This document shows, piece by piece, positions 1-8,584 of a stretch of DNA of 64,000 nt (the first letter of the stretch is position 1; every line of letters starts with the position of its first letter). The DNA comes from AP-15 sp963712825 (GTDB lineage: Bacteria > Pseudomonadota > Alphaproteobacteria > ATCC43930 > CGMCC-115725). The stretch spans positions 1 to 64,000 of the forward strand of contig CAVQJP010000023.1 of assembly GCA_963712825.1 (NCBI GenBank). The letters run 5' to 3'. The notes below the pieces were generated by a model, which was not told where the DNA came from, ran no database searches, and saw only the letters and a program-made list of their open reading frames with translations. Made by a program: the position numbers and the translations under genes.

Positions 1-183
1 ACCCGGACGGCGCAAATAGCAGAGCATGAGTGCGCAACCGAGGCGATTATGCTCGCCCCGACACCGATGAACGATCGCGAGATCGCCGACGGACAGCGTG
101 TAGTGGCGGATGAGTTCACGCGGCTCCGTGGGCGGATCGAACAGCGCGGCGATTTGGGTCTCGGTCAATTGCTGGCGGCGCAT
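1..183 (-). CDS. tnpA: Tn3-family transposase, N-terminal part (cut by window edge)
   Basis: Reading the minus strand from an ATG at 183 gives 61 codons that run off the window. The protein begins MRRQQLTETQ and continues with RHYTLS and HNRLG, the pattern of the N-terminal DUF4158 domain of Tn3-family transposases, which cut and join transposon ends in replicative transposition. The start overlaps the last 68 bases of the resolvase gene on the same strand, a typical tnpR-tnpA arrangement. Only this fragment is visible, so whether the transposase is whole is unknown. Family assignment is by recognised motif. Confidence 0.75.
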   Translation of the reverse strand, partial: MRRQQLTETQIAALFDPPTEPRELIRHYTLSVGDLAIVHRCRGEHNRLGCALMLCYLRRPG

Positions 184-781
184 CGCTCCTGCTCCCTTGC
201 GGCTTTACGCCGGCAGACCAGCCGATCCGAGCCAGGGAATTGATGAGCGTGCTGCGCTTGATAGCAAAGGTGCGGCAGATCGCGGCTTTCGTCGCACCGC
301 CTTCGAGCGCCGCGACGACGGCCGCCATCTTCTCCGCGTCGATCGCGACCGGGCGCCCGCCCCGTCGTCCGCGACGGCGCGCCGCGGCGAGGCCAGCGCG
401 AACCCGCTCCTGGATCAACGAGCGCTCGAATTGCGCCAGCGCACCGAAGACTTGGAACAGGAATTCCCCCTGTGGGGTGGTGGTGTCCATCTGTTCGGTC
501 AGCGAGCGGAATGCGATGCCACGATCCTTCAGTTCGTTCACGGTCGCGAGTAAATGGGAGAGCGATCGCCCGAGACGGTCGAGCTTCCACACCACCAGGC
601 AATCGCCCGGCTTGAGGAAGGCCAGCGCCTTTTCAAGCCCCGCTCGATTGTCGCGGCTACCGCTGGCGCGATCTTCGAACAGGTGCCGCTCATCGACCCC
701 CGCCGCCAGCATAGCATCGCGCTGCAAATCCAGGACCTGGCGATCACTGTCGGTCGAAACGCGCATGTAACCGATGAGCAT
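116..781 (-). CDS. tnpR: Serine recombinase (resolvase/invertase family)
   Basis: This 221-residue protein starts MLIGYMRVST, with the catalytic serine at about residue 9, and has the conserved VVWKLDRLGRS and LFQVFGALAQFER blocks of the serine resolvase/invertase domain. A C-terminal helix-turn-helix of the Hin type follows (about residues 140-185). It would resolve cointegrates formed by the neighbouring Tn3-family transposase. The last 35 residues look unlike resolvases and overlap the transposase start. Both genes read leftwards, so the transposon body lies mostly outside the window. The res site is expected just upstream, at 782-950. Confidence 0.92.
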   Translation of the reverse strand: MLIGYMRVSTDSDRQVLDLQRDAMLAAGVDERHLFEDRASGSRDNRAGLEKALAFLKPGDCLVVWKLDRLGRSLSHLLATVNELKDRGIAFRSLTEQMDTTTPQGEFLFQVFGALAQFERSLIQERVRAGLAAARRRGRRGGRPVAIDAEKMAAVVAALEGGATKAAICRTFAIKRSTLINSLARIGWSAGVKPQGSRSDAPPAIDRDPNRRAVRSAHGAA

Positions 782-1253
782 GCGTACGGAAATCCCTGAT
801 GGAATGGTTTCCGCACACTATCCCATTCCGACAGGGTTTGTCGCGCAGGTTTTGAGTCCAGATCAGGCCCCAAAACCAGCTCATCGGCTGGCCGTCGGGA
901 ATCAGATGTTTGCCGTCACCTCCGCGCCGCGACCACGAGACCGCAATGGCTAAAAAGCTTGAGGTTGATCACCATCGTCCGCGCGGCGTTCCACCTTTGT
1001 CCGCTTATGCGTATCAGAGCAGCGTTTCGTTACTTCGGGCCCTATGGGAAAACGGGCTCGAAGTGCCGAACATAGAGACGAGGTCCCCTGGCTGGGAGCG
1101 GACGCTCCTATTTGAACAATATACGGTCGACCAGCGAAACACGGGCAATCACCCCGGCCTTTCGCATCCCCACGGTGATGACCGCATTGCGATCGGCTTG
1201 ATGAGCATGCCGGATGCTGGCTTGGAACTGGAGCTAGCAATAGCGCAAGATTG
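782..1253. other. No convincing gene; probable res site and unassigned sequence
   Basis: Short reading frames here have no recognisable domain. The part next to the resolvase start (about 782-910) is where a res recombination site would sit and contains short partly repeated stretches, but I cannot delimit subsites. From about 910 to 1253 an open frame exists on the plus strand without a family I know. Confidence 0.35.
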
Positions 1254-1418
1254 ATGTCCTACGTCGACGACAAGCAGATCCTGCCCAACGAGACCCTGTC
1301 GATCGCGCTCAACACGATCAATCCGGATCTGAAGCCGTTGCAGCAACGCGGCGCCAAGCCGATCCACTACCACGGCTTTAACGACACCGACATCTCGCCG
1401 CTCTACAGCATCTACTAG
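1254..1418 (+). pseudogene. Tannase/feruloyl esterase C-terminal fragment
   Basis: The 54 codons from ATG 1254 read NPDLKPLQQRGAKPI, then YHGFNDTDISPL and YSIY. This matches the segment of tannase/feruloyl esterase family proteins around the catalytic Asp (usually YHGWxDxxISP). These enzymes are secreted alpha/beta hydrolases that cleave plant phenolic esters and are about 500-600 residues long, so only a short piece remains. The stop codon is made at the junction with the IS630 element: its TA is the IS target dinucleotide. No continuation of the gene is seen on the far side of the IS. Confidence 0.7.
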
Positions 1419-1509
1419 AGCATGATCCTAAGAGTTTGAATCAAAAGATATTCACGCGCGCTGGATTTTTTGATTCAAGATGCTGGCTGGGGTTGGGGGC
1501 CAGCATCGA

Positions 1510-2498
1510 ATGGCAAGACCCTATTCACGGGATTTGCGCGATCGAGTGGTTGCTGCGGTGGCGAGCGGTTGCACCTGCCGGGCGACGGCGGCGCTGTTTG
1601 GGGTCAGCGTTGCCAGCGTGGTCAAGTGGTCGCAGCGCTGGCGGGCCACCGGCAGCGCCGCGGCTCAACCGATGGGCGGGCGGCGGCCGTTGCGGCTGCG
1701 GGGTGAGCGCGCGTGGCTGCTGGCGCGGATCGCCGAGAAGCCAGACCTGACGTTGCGGGCGGTGGTGGCCGAGCTGGCCGAGCGCGGCACCCCGGCAAGC
1801 TACGGGTCGGTGTGGCGCTTTTTCGCCTGCGAGGGGATCACCTTTAAAAAAAACTCTGCACGCCAGCGAGCAGAGCCTGCCCCGGCGCAGGCCGGGGATC
1901 GCGCCGACATCGCCCGCCGGCGCGCCCGGTGGAAGACGCATCAGAGCCGGCTGGACCCTCGGCGCTTGGTGTTCATCGACGAGACCCCGGCCTGCGCCGG
2001 GGCAGGCTCTGGGCCAAGACCAACATGACCCGCCGCCACGGACGCTGCCACCGCGGCGCCCGCCTGGTCGCCAAGGTGCCGCACGGCCGGTGGCGCACGC
2101 TGACGTTTCTGGCGGCACTGCGCCACGACCAAATCACCACGCCCTGCGTCATTGACGGGCCGATCAACGGCGCCAGCTTTCGTGCCTATGTCGAGCAGCT
2201 CCTGGTGCCGACTCTCAGCCCCGGCGACGTCGTCGTCATGGACAATCTCGGCAGTCATAAGGGCAAGGCGGTGCGCCGCTTGATCCGTGCCGCCGGCGCC
2301 AAGCTGTTCTTCCTGCCGCGCTACTCGCCCGATCTCAATCCGATCGAGCAGGTCTTCGCCAAGCTCAAGACACTGCTGCGCAAAACCGACCCGCGCACGA
2401 TCGAGGCCACCTGGCGCGGCATCGGCAGTCTCCTCGACCGCTTCACCCCAAAGGAATGCGCCAACTACCTCGCCAATGCCGGCTATGCTTCAACCTAA
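1510..2498 (+). pseudogene. tnp: IS630-family DDE transposase, frameshifted
   Basis: The N-terminal half (from ATG 1510, MARPYSRDLRDR) carries the helix-turn-helix domain. The C-terminal half carries the DDE core, with IDET, VMDNLGSHKG and SPDLNPIEQVFAKLK motifs. The two halves lie in different frames. I see three disturbances: a run of eight A at 1846-1853 where related copies appear to have seven, and two insertions of about 23 bases near 1873 and 1986. The first two together restore the frame and the second insertion breaks it after IDET. The transposase is therefore probably inactive, although the element ends are intact. Confidence 0.85.
1871..2011. repeat. Pair of inverted 27-bp GC-rich palindromic insertions
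   Basis: A 27-bp sequence at 1871-1897 recurs as its exact reverse complement at 1985-2011. Each copy is an imperfect palindrome, and each interrupts an otherwise conserved IS630 transposase motif (between SEQ and DRAD, and between IDET and WAKTN). They behave like a small REP-like or miniature insertion unit that entered the gene twice in opposite orientation. Confidence 0.7.
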
Positions 2499-2511
2499 CC
2501 GGATCACGCTC

Positions 2512-2990
2512 TAGTTCATCGTGGTTGAGGCATTTGACCTTGACCACAAACCGCGATTACCGGGTGCATGGGGGGCGTCGATGCATTTTCGAGACGATGC
2601 CTTCGACCGATAGGGCGCAGGCTTTCTCACAGAACGCTGGACCCTGTCCGGTGTGGTGGTCGCTGTATTTGCAGCGGCGATCCGGTCGACGACAGCAAGC
2701 CGGCGGGCCGTTCCTTTCGCTTGAGCAGCGGCCGCGCGACGAGATCCTCGCCGTCGACATGGAGAAGGTCGAACAGAAAGAACACGAGGCCGGCGGCGTT
2801 GCCGGCATCCGACGCCATCTGGATCATGCTGAATGAGGTGATGCCGTCGGGGCGGATGCCGCACAATTCGCCGTCAAGATAGGCCTGACGCACTGAGAGA
2901 GACGGACACGGAATGCCGCTGGTCGACGCGGACGACGCGAGGTTTAGCGGCTTAGATGGGGAAAGCGGGCGTCGACCATTCCCGGTCTGC
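2512..2990 (-). pseudogene. ATP-dependent DNA ligase (LigD-type) fragment, frameshifted
   Basis: On the minus strand the translation contains YLDGELCGIRPDGITSF, FFLFDLLHVDGEDL, CALSVEGIVSK and NRGLW, spread over at least three frames. These are the adenylation-domain blocks of LigD-type ATP-dependent DNA ligases, which act with Ku in non-homologous end joining. The lysine-containing active-site motif upstream and the OB domain downstream are absent. The sequence stops abruptly at the right end of the IS630 element, after codons resembling KCLNHDE. It is clearly non-functional. Confidence 0.78.
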
Positions 2991-3160
2991 TCAATAGGCA
3001 CCCACTCCTGTGCGGCTCATCACGATGGCAGCGGGGCGTTGTGGCCGCTCTACGGCTTACCGCTCACGACTACGAGCGATTGAACTCATAACGCGAGGAA
3101 GGGAACTGATGCAAACTTCTGCGGTTTACGAAACGTAGTCAATATTAAAGGTAGAACAGG

Positions 3161-3457
3161 ATGATGAGCAAACATCTACTGGTCGGTGTGATCGCTGTTG
3201 TGTTGATAACCGGCGTCGCGCTGGCGCAGGGGACCCCCGGTTCGGGCACATCCACAACCACCGTGACCTCTAAGCCGAACGGTGGTTCGAGCACGTCCAC
3301 GACCAAGCAAGGCACCGGGTGGAACGGGAACGAGGTCACGAAAAAGGATACCTACAAGCAAGGAGCCGCGGGCAGTTCGGAAACTCACGCTAAAACTGAG
3401 ACTGACCCCGCTGGCGGTGGCACTACAACCAACTCAACGACCACCACCAGGCCGTAG
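3161..3457 (+). CDS. Small secreted Thr/Ser/Gly-rich protein
   Basis: This 98-residue protein has a signal peptide at residues 1-22 (MMSKHLL then a hydrophobic stretch ending VALAQ). The mature part is hydrophilic and low in complexity, rich in Thr, Ser, Gly and Lys, with no cysteine. A possible ribosome site (AGGTAG/CAGG) lies just upstream of the tandem ATGs. I recognise no domain; the composition suggests an exported, disordered protein. It stands alone between the ligase remnant and the IS66 insertion, which begins 27 bases after its stop codon. Confidence 0.65.
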   Translation: MMSKHLLVGVIAVVLITGVALAQGTPGSGTSTTTVTSKPNGGSSTSTTKQGTGWNGNEVTKKDTYKQGAAGSSETHAKTETDPAGGGTTTNSTTTTRP

Positions 3458-3569
3458 TGGACCGCCGATAGCGTCCCGATAATCGTAAGCATGCGGCGTA
3501 GGCCGCAGGGTCGTCACTTTGGGTCGGTTGAGCGTTTGAGAAGATCGGGATCGGCCTTGTAGATCTCGA

Positions 3570-3764
3570 TCAGGCCGGTGAGGTTTCGATGCCGAAGTCG
3601 GTGAACGCCATGACGCTCTCGTCACCCGGACCGTAGACCCAGATCAGACCGTCTTCCTGGTCCATTTCACTGGCGACGTCCTGCAGCCACTCCTCGTCCT
3701 CGCCGAGGATCGCGGCGACGCGGGCGATGGTCTGGACGTGGTGAACCTTGTTGACCTGGGTCAA
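3570..3764 (-). pseudogene. Small IS66 passenger protein, C-terminus frameshifted
   Basis: Starting at a TTG two bases after the tnpC stop, the frame encodes 64 residues (LTQVNKVHHVQTIARVA, then LGEDEEWLQDVASEMDQEDG and IWVYG). After the codons for FGIE the frame ends early. In the next frame the minus strand continues as LTGLIEIYKADPDLLKRS, which looks like the genuine end, so one base was gained or lost near 3585. The protein is acidic and of unknown role; I believe similar small genes follow tnpC in other alphaproteobacterial IS66 copies, which is recollection rather than something tested here. Confidence 0.6.
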
Positions 3765-3766
3765 GC

Positions 3767-5431
3767 TCAGGCCGCTGCGGCGGTAATCGCCGGCGTCCGG
3801 TTCCACGGCAGCAATTGATCGAGCCGGTGCGCCGGATGCGTGGCGATCCTGGCCAGCGTGTCGGCCAGCCAGGCCTGCGGGTCGACGCCGTTCATCCGGG
3901 CGGTGACGATCAGGCTGTACATTGCGGCAGCACGCTGACCGCCGCGGTCGGAGCCGCAGAACAACCATGATTTGCGCCCGAGAGCGATACCACGCACCGC
4001 CCGTTCGGCGGCATTGTTCGACAGGCAGGCGCGGCCGTCATCGAGGAACAGAGTGAAGGCGGCCCAACGCTTGAGGATATAATCGATGGCCTTGGCGAGA
4101 TCGTGGCCTCGGGAGAGTTTGGCGCGCTGCTCGCGCATATAGACCTGAAGCTCCTCGACCAGGGGCCTGCTGTGCTCCCGGCGAACCGTCCGGCGCTCTT
4201 CGGCACTCTTGCCGTCGATTGACCGCTCGACCTCAAACAGGGTGTCGATGCGGTGCACGACCTCGATCGCGATCGGCGAGAGCGCGACCGCGCTCCTGCC
4301 TGCGGCCCGCCGCCGGGCGTTCTCCGCAATGTCGGCCATGGCGAAGAATGGACGCCTGGCATGCGCCCAGCACCCGACCTCCTGGATCGCACCGGCACCT
4401 CGCTCGGGCAAGTAGAGCGCGCGATAGCCGTCAAAGGCATCGGCCTGGAACAGCCCGGCGTATCCGGCCAGATGGCGCTGCGGGTGCTCGCCTTTACGGT
4501 CGCGGGAGTAATAGAACATCGCCGCCGGCGGGCCGCGGCCGCCGAACGGCCGATCGTCGCGCACATAAACCCAACACCGGCCCGTGTCGGTCTTGCCTTT
4601 GGCTAGAACCGGGACGGTCGTATCGTCGCCGTGCAGGCGTTCGGCCGCCATGACATGGGCCTCGACCCGCCGGAGCACCGGGTCGAGCGCGGCGCAGCCC
4701 GATCCGACGGCGTCGGCCATCGTCGACAGGCTGATCGGCACGCCCTCGCGTGCATAGCGCTCGGCCTGCCGGTTCAACGGCTGATGCTGGCCGAACTTCT
4801 CGAACAGGATCATCGCCAACAGGCTTGGGCCGGCCCAGCCCCGGGCGATCACATGGAACGGGGCCGGCGCCTGACTGATCTTCTCGCAATCCCGGCAGCT
4901 GAACTTTTCCCGCACCGTTTCGATCACCTTCCATTGCCGCGGGATCACCTCCAGCGTCCGGGTCACATCCTCGCCCAGCTTGCGCAGCCGCGCTCCGCCA
5001 CAGCACTCGCACGTCGTCGGCGGCGCGATCACCACGCGCTCGCGCGGCAGGTGGTCGGGGAAGGTGTTTCGTTCGGCGCGCTTGCGCGTGAAGCCCGCCA
5101 CATTCGTGGTCTTCGCCACGGCGATTTCCGCGGCGAGCTCATCCTCGCTGGCGCTGGCGGCAAATTCCTCGAACTGCAGCGCCAGCTGATCGATCAGCCG
5201 CTCCGATCGCTCCGCGCGAGGGCCGTAGAGCTGACGCTCGAGCCGGGCGATCCGCAATTTCTGATGGGCAATCAGGGCCAGGTCTTCGGAAGCCTTGGCG
5301 CGCGCCACCGCCAACTCGGCGGCCCCGGCATCGCGTTCCGCAAGAACCGCTCGTACCCGCGCACGCTCGATCGCCAGCGCCGCCTTCAGCGCGGCGATGT
5401 CGTCCGGCAGCGCGGCAAGATCGGCGTCCAT
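3767..5431 (-). CDS. tnpC: IS66 transposase TnpC
   Basis: The 554-residue protein has a coiled N-terminal region (about 1-90), a zinc-binding segment with CECCGG and CRDCEK (about 135-190), the IS66 DDE core starting near HGDDTTVPVL and continuing through QADAFDGYRALY, a glutamate in LSNNAAERAVRG, and a C-terminal IS66_C tail (AWLADTLARI). Its length is normal for the family. It is the catalytic transposase and acts with TnpA and TnpB. It is intact and is the third gene of the operon, 51 bases after tnpB. Confidence 0.96.
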   Translation of the reverse strand: MDADLAALPDDIAALKAALAIERARVRAVLAERDAGAAELAVARAKASEDLALIAHQKLRIARLERQLYGPRAERSERLIDQLALQFEEFAASASEDELAAEIAVAKTTNVAGFTRKRAERNTFPDHLPRERVVIAPPTTCECCGGARLRKLGEDVTRTLEVIPRQWKVIETVREKFSCRDCEKISQAPAPFHVIARGWAGPSLLAMILFEKFGQHQPLNRQAERYAREGVPISLSTMADAVGSGCAALDPVLRRVEAHVMAAERLHGDDTTVPVLAKGKTDTGRCWVYVRDDRPFGGRGPPAAMFYYSRDRKGEHPQRHLAGYAGLFQADAFDGYRALYLPERGAGAIQEVGCWAHARRPFFAMADIAENARRRAAGRSAVALSPIAIEVVHRIDTLFEVERSIDGKSAEERRTVRREHSRPLVEELQVYMREQRAKLSRGHDLAKAIDYILKRWAAFTLFLDDGRACLSNNAAERAVRGIALGRKSWLFCGSDRGGQRAAAMYSLIVTARMNGVDPQAWLADTLARIATHPAHRLDQLLPWNRTPAITAAAA

Positions 5432-5482
5432 GACCGCAAGTGAATCACGAACCCAACCCGCTGCCTGCTACAAAATCAAACC

Positions 5483-5830
5483 TTATCCGGCACTGGCCGG
5501 ACGCCAGGTATGCCGCGGGTTTCGCCAGTCGATGCCGTCCAGCATATAGGCCAGCTGCGCCGCCGAGATCGCAAGCGTCCCGTCGGCCGGCGACGGCCAC
5601 ACGAATCGGCCATGTTCCAGCCGCTTCGCGTAGAGCGACATGCCGATCCCGTCGTGCCAGATAATCTTGATCAGCCCGCCTCTGGCACCTCTGAAGACGT
5701 ATAAATCGCCGGCATGCGGATCGCGGCCGAGCACCTCTTGCACCTGCAACGCCAAGCCGTTCATGCCCTTGCGCATATCCGTGCGGCCGACCGCCAGCCA
5801 CACCCGAACCTCCGAGGGAACCGGGATCAT
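5483..5830 (-). CDS. tnpB: IS66 accessory protein TnpB
   Basis: The 115-residue protein starting MIPVPSEVRVWLAVG carries the IS66 Orf2 signature: TDMRKGMNGLALQVQ, DLYVFRGARGG and IKIIWHDGIGMSLYAKRL. I chose the ATG at 5830, four bases after the tnpA stop, because family members begin with this motif; the open frame extends 32 codons further upstream only as read-through of tnpA sequence. TnpB is required for transposition of IS66 elements, but its biochemical role is not settled. Confidence 0.94.
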   Translation of the reverse strand: MIPVPSEVRVWLAVGRTDMRKGMNGLALQVQEVLGRDPHAGDLYVFRGARGGLIKIIWHDGIGMSLYAKRLEHGRFVWPSPADGTLAISAAQLAYMLDGIDWRNPRHTWRPASAG

Positions 5831-5834
5831 CGGA

Positions 5835-6209
5835 TCATCGCCGTTCCAGTACGTCCAGAACCAACCGCAGCGCCGAGGCCTTGACCCCATTGCCAACCCG
5901 AACCCGGCAGCCGCCGGCCAATTCAATTTCGATCAACCCGCTCGTCGACGCCGGTGAGGGATCGCACTGCCGATCCGGCGTCACCATCACCGGCACCAGT
6001 TGCAGAGCCGCTGTGCTGACCGGTTCGCGATAGCGCTTGCGCCACGCAAAAACCTGGTTCGCATTCACCTCGTAGCGCCGTGCCACCACCGACACTGATG
6101 ACCCCGGCTCCAGCGAAGCCGCAACAATCTCTCGCTTCAGCTCCTCTGGCCACGACCGGTGCCGACGCTGCTCCCGCAAACTTGTGCCCATAATCGAACT
6201 TGTGGACAC
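5835..6209 (-). CDS. tnpA: IS66 accessory protein TnpA
   Basis: This 124-residue protein has a helix-turn-helix of the IS66 Orf1/IS3 type at about residues 17-60 (WPEELKREIVAASLEPG, then VSVVARRYEVNANQVFAWRKRYR). A tail with LIEIELAGGCRVRV follows. It is the first gene of the IS66 operon and would bind the element's DNA. An earlier in-frame start is possible but MSTSSIMG fits the usual length. Confidence 0.93.
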   Translation of the reverse strand: MSTSSIMGTSLREQRRHRSWPEELKREIVAASLEPGSSVSVVARRYEVNANQVFAWRKRYREPVSTAALQLVPVMVTPDRQCDPSPASTSGLIEIELAGGCRVRVGNGVKASALRLVLDVLERR

Positions 6210-6300
6210 TTCCCATCACCACCCGAAATCCAAAGCCCCAACCCTCGATCATTCCACGAATCCCGAAAAGGCGGCCGCCCGCGGAGGGATACCGATAATC

Positions 6301-6873
6301 GCTGGTGGCAGCTGAAATTCTGCTTGACGACGCGCTTCCCGCGCGACATTCGCCACACTTAGCCCAGGGAGGCGAAGCCAGCAGAGGGCCCCGCGTCAAG
6401 ACTTGGGGAACGGGTATGGTCCTCAGCAATAGGGGCCATTTCCGTCGGGACGGTACGGTTTTATGACAGAACCGGTCTGCTGAGCGTCGGAAGTCGGATG
6501 CGCGCTTGTCGGCGGCGGTGGACGCGGCTGGTGACGACACCGCTCTCAGCAGGCTCGTGCCGGTCTTCTCCCACTCCGAGCGGCAAGCCCGCGCTCAAAT
6601 TGTAGCCCCGGCATGCGGGCTTTCGCCGCCCGCGCCGGCGCGTGGATCGCCAAACGAATAATGAGCGAAGGAAATTGGCGCCCACGCTTCAGGACCGCTT
6701 TGCCCCTGCCGATCACCGACCGGATCAACCTGACGGAGTACGTGATAAACAATCGGTGCAAGCTGACCAAAAGGCGGTCGCGGTGAAACGGCATCTCGAT
6801 AGCCTCGCCCTCGTCTACGGGGCCTTTGTCGAATTTGGCTAACGGTGTGTCGATGCGACGGCACTGCGGAACG
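6301..6873. other. No recognisable gene
   Basis: After the IS66 target duplication there are about 570 bases with only short overlapping frames on both strands. None shows a family motif or a convincing ribosome site. The stretch may contain remnants of the gene order that existed before the insertion. Confidence 0.4.
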
Positions 6874-7107
6874 TCATTGGCGGGCCGACCATACGGCCAA
6901 ACCTAAAAGAACGAGGCAGACGATGCCGCGCGTCACGTCATCCCCGAGCCAGGCGATGTTTCGCCACGCCCAACAATGGTCGGGGTCGCATTTCCAGGTC
7001 CAGGGGTTGGTCGGAACCCAGCTGGTGTTGTAGGTAAGCGCGGCAGCGAAGGCGAGCCACACTGCGCCGGTCGCCGTCGCCACGGCACCAACACGCCGCA
7101 CCATCAT
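6874..7107 (-). CDS. Small two-helix membrane protein, unknown
   Basis: From the double ATG at 7107 the frame encodes 77 residues. Two hydrophobic segments (about residues 7-25 and 60-73) flank a Trp-rich loop with NPWTWKCDPDHCWAW, whose two cysteines could form a disulfide or bind metal. The frame is open further upstream, but that part is Arg-rich and unlike a protein start. It lies 92 bases downstream of the next small membrane gene on the same strand. I do not recognise the family. Confidence 0.55.
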   Translation of the reverse strand: MMVRRVGAVATATGAVWLAFAAALTYNTSWVPTNPWTWKCDPDHCWAWRNIAWLGDDVTRGIVCLVLLGLAVWSARQ

Positions 7108-7199
7108 CCTCACCCGCCTCCGCCGCCCCTGACCGCGGCAGCGGTTCCGGCCGGGGCGAGTAGAAGGCGGGGGCGAGCGCAACCCGCTACGTGCTGGGA

Positions 7200-7355
7200 T
7201 CAAAACCTGCCGTACCCGAAAAGCAGGTACACGATTAGGACTATCAGTAGGATGCCGCCGATGCCGATTCCGCCGCCGTAGCCGTAGCGCCGGTAACCGT
7301 AACCGCCCCCACCGAACAAAAGAAGGATTATGATAATTAGCAAGATCAGGCCCAT
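7200..7355 (-). CDS. Tiny Gly-rich membrane protein (DUF3309-like)
   Basis: A 51-residue frame starts MGLILLIIIILLLFGG and consists of two hydrophobic Leu/Ile stretches separated by a Gly/Tyr/Arg segment (GYGYRRYGYGGG). This layout matches the small DUF3309-type membrane proteins common in alphaproteobacteria, whose function is unknown. It is too short for most gene callers. A purine-rich site (GGGAGG) stands just before the ATG. It could form a pair with the next membrane gene. Confidence 0.62.
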   Translation of the reverse strand: MGLILLIIIILLLFGGGGYGYRRYGYGGGIGIGGILLIVLIVYLLFGYGRF

Positions 7356-7639
7356 TCACGCCTCCCGTGTTCGCATATGCCTATTATAGAGGCGAACGCG
7401 GCGCTGGCACATCACAACCCGGGTTGGGTTAGACACGCGTCTGCCACATACGTCCGCCGGGATGAGAGGAAGCACGGGCCGGCTCGGCTTCGCCGACGGC
7501 TCGCGGGGCGTCAAGGCGTCGGCTGCGACAGCCGATAGGCTTTTGCAGCTTTGTGCACAGCCTCAACTTTCGATTTTCGATGAGATCGAAAGGCAGTTCA
7601 AAAGAGCTCCGACAGTGCACAGCGCTACCGCCGGCGTGG

Positions 7640-8560
7640 TTTGCAAACCCTTAATGGCAAGGCGACGGAACACGTCCGTCTTGCCGTTCGTAATCTTCGT
7701 GGGTTTAAACGAGCTGCCCGAGCCAAGATCGGCGTGCGCCCGCGTCGGCAGCCACTTGGTGTCCTCGTCCGCAATCGCATAAAGACCGAAGAAGGTCTAG
7801 TGCACGAACCCTTTTAGCGAACCAGCGAGATCGCGCGCCAGCGGACTGGCCGATGTCTGATGAATACGGCCCAGCACCTTCCTCAGGTCCCCTCCGGGGT
7901 GGCAAGGCCGGCCCGCAGCGTCCTTAGCAGTTTTCTGCTTGGCCGGCAGACCCCGATCCCCAGCATATGCGTCAGAAGGGCGCGATCAGAGCCTTACCGC
8001 GTCCTTGAAAATTCCGCCGTGGAATCATCGTCCGGCTTGTGGCCGCAAATCCATTCGACCACACCCCGATATCGGTCTTCGCCATCGGCGAGGTGATGTC
8101 GATCCAGTCGAGAGCATTAAAACCCGCTGCGCGAGCCCAATCCGTATTTTAGAATGAACACCCTGTGCCCACTCCGTTCACGATCGTCGGCCAGCAGCGG
8201 CCCCAGCTCGCCCGCCAGATCGAGCACCCACGGTCGAGCTACTCCAGTCCAAGGTCGAAACCGCGCTGGTCGTTTCGATCACCGGCGAATGCGTTGAGCC
8301 CCTCACCACGCGGATCGATCAGCAGCGGCGCCTTGCCGCCTTTGTCCCAGCTCTCTCGATTGCGCGGGCTGAACGACGTCGAATGTCGAGCGATCGTGGC
8401 GCGAATTGTAGGCTTCGCCGACAACAACACGATGGGCGAGCCGGGTCTTCTCAGCGCGTTCGGCATCACGCTCGGCCCGCGCCGTCAGCACGAACGCGCG
8501 CAGCGACCCGACATCGGGGCGAGTCAGATGCTCGCCATCCATAGTCAAATCGGAGCCGCG
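7640..8560 (-). pseudogene. VirD4/TraG coupling-protein remnant
   Basis: Minus-strand translation, changing frame several times, gives VVVGEAY, GGKAPLLIDPRGEG, VLDLAGELGPLL and GFNALDWIDITSP. These match in order the VirD4 gene at 15009-16877 (VVVGEAY, TAPLLIDPCSEG, VLDPSTELGPML, GFNVLSWIDITHP). The segment that should hold the Walker A loop between PLLIDP and VLD is shortened, so ATP binding would be lost. Later blocks are recognisable only weakly to about 7640. It directly follows the gene ending at 8585. It is a second, dead copy or a relic of another transfer system. Confidence 0.72.
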
Positions 8561-8584
8561 CACCCTCGCGGGCTTGCCGCGGCC

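Larger units (their letters stand above)
1418..2511 (+). mobile_element. IS630-family insertion sequence
   Basis: The element is about 1094 bp. Its ends GAGCATGATCC (1418-1428) and GGATCACGCTC (2501-2511) are inverted repeats matching at 10 of 11 positions. A TA dinucleotide lies directly outside each end (1416-1417 and 2512-2513), as expected for IS630/Tc1-mariner target duplication. It carries one damaged transposase gene. The two flanks belong to different genes on opposite strands, a tannase fragment on the left and a ligase fragment on the right, so the sequence around the element was rearranged before or after insertion. Confidence 0.88.
3485..6292 (-). mobile_element. IS66-family insertion sequence with 8-bp target duplication
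   Basis: The element is about 2808 bp and starts GTAAGC at 3485. Its other end, read inward, starts GTATCC; the two ends match at about 14 of the first 22 positions. The octamer CGATAATC stands immediately outside both ends (3477-3484 and 6293-6300), the 8-bp duplication typical of IS66. It holds tnpA, tnpB and tnpC in the usual order on the minus strand, plus a fourth small gene after tnpC. The exact duplication points to a simple and fairly recent insertion. Confidence 0.9.

Noticed and set aside
1846..1853. Run of eight A in the IS630 transposase as programmed frameshifting
   Set aside because: Programmed slippage is possible in some IS elements, but here the extra base is cancelled by the first 23-bp insertion, and the second insertion still breaks the frame.
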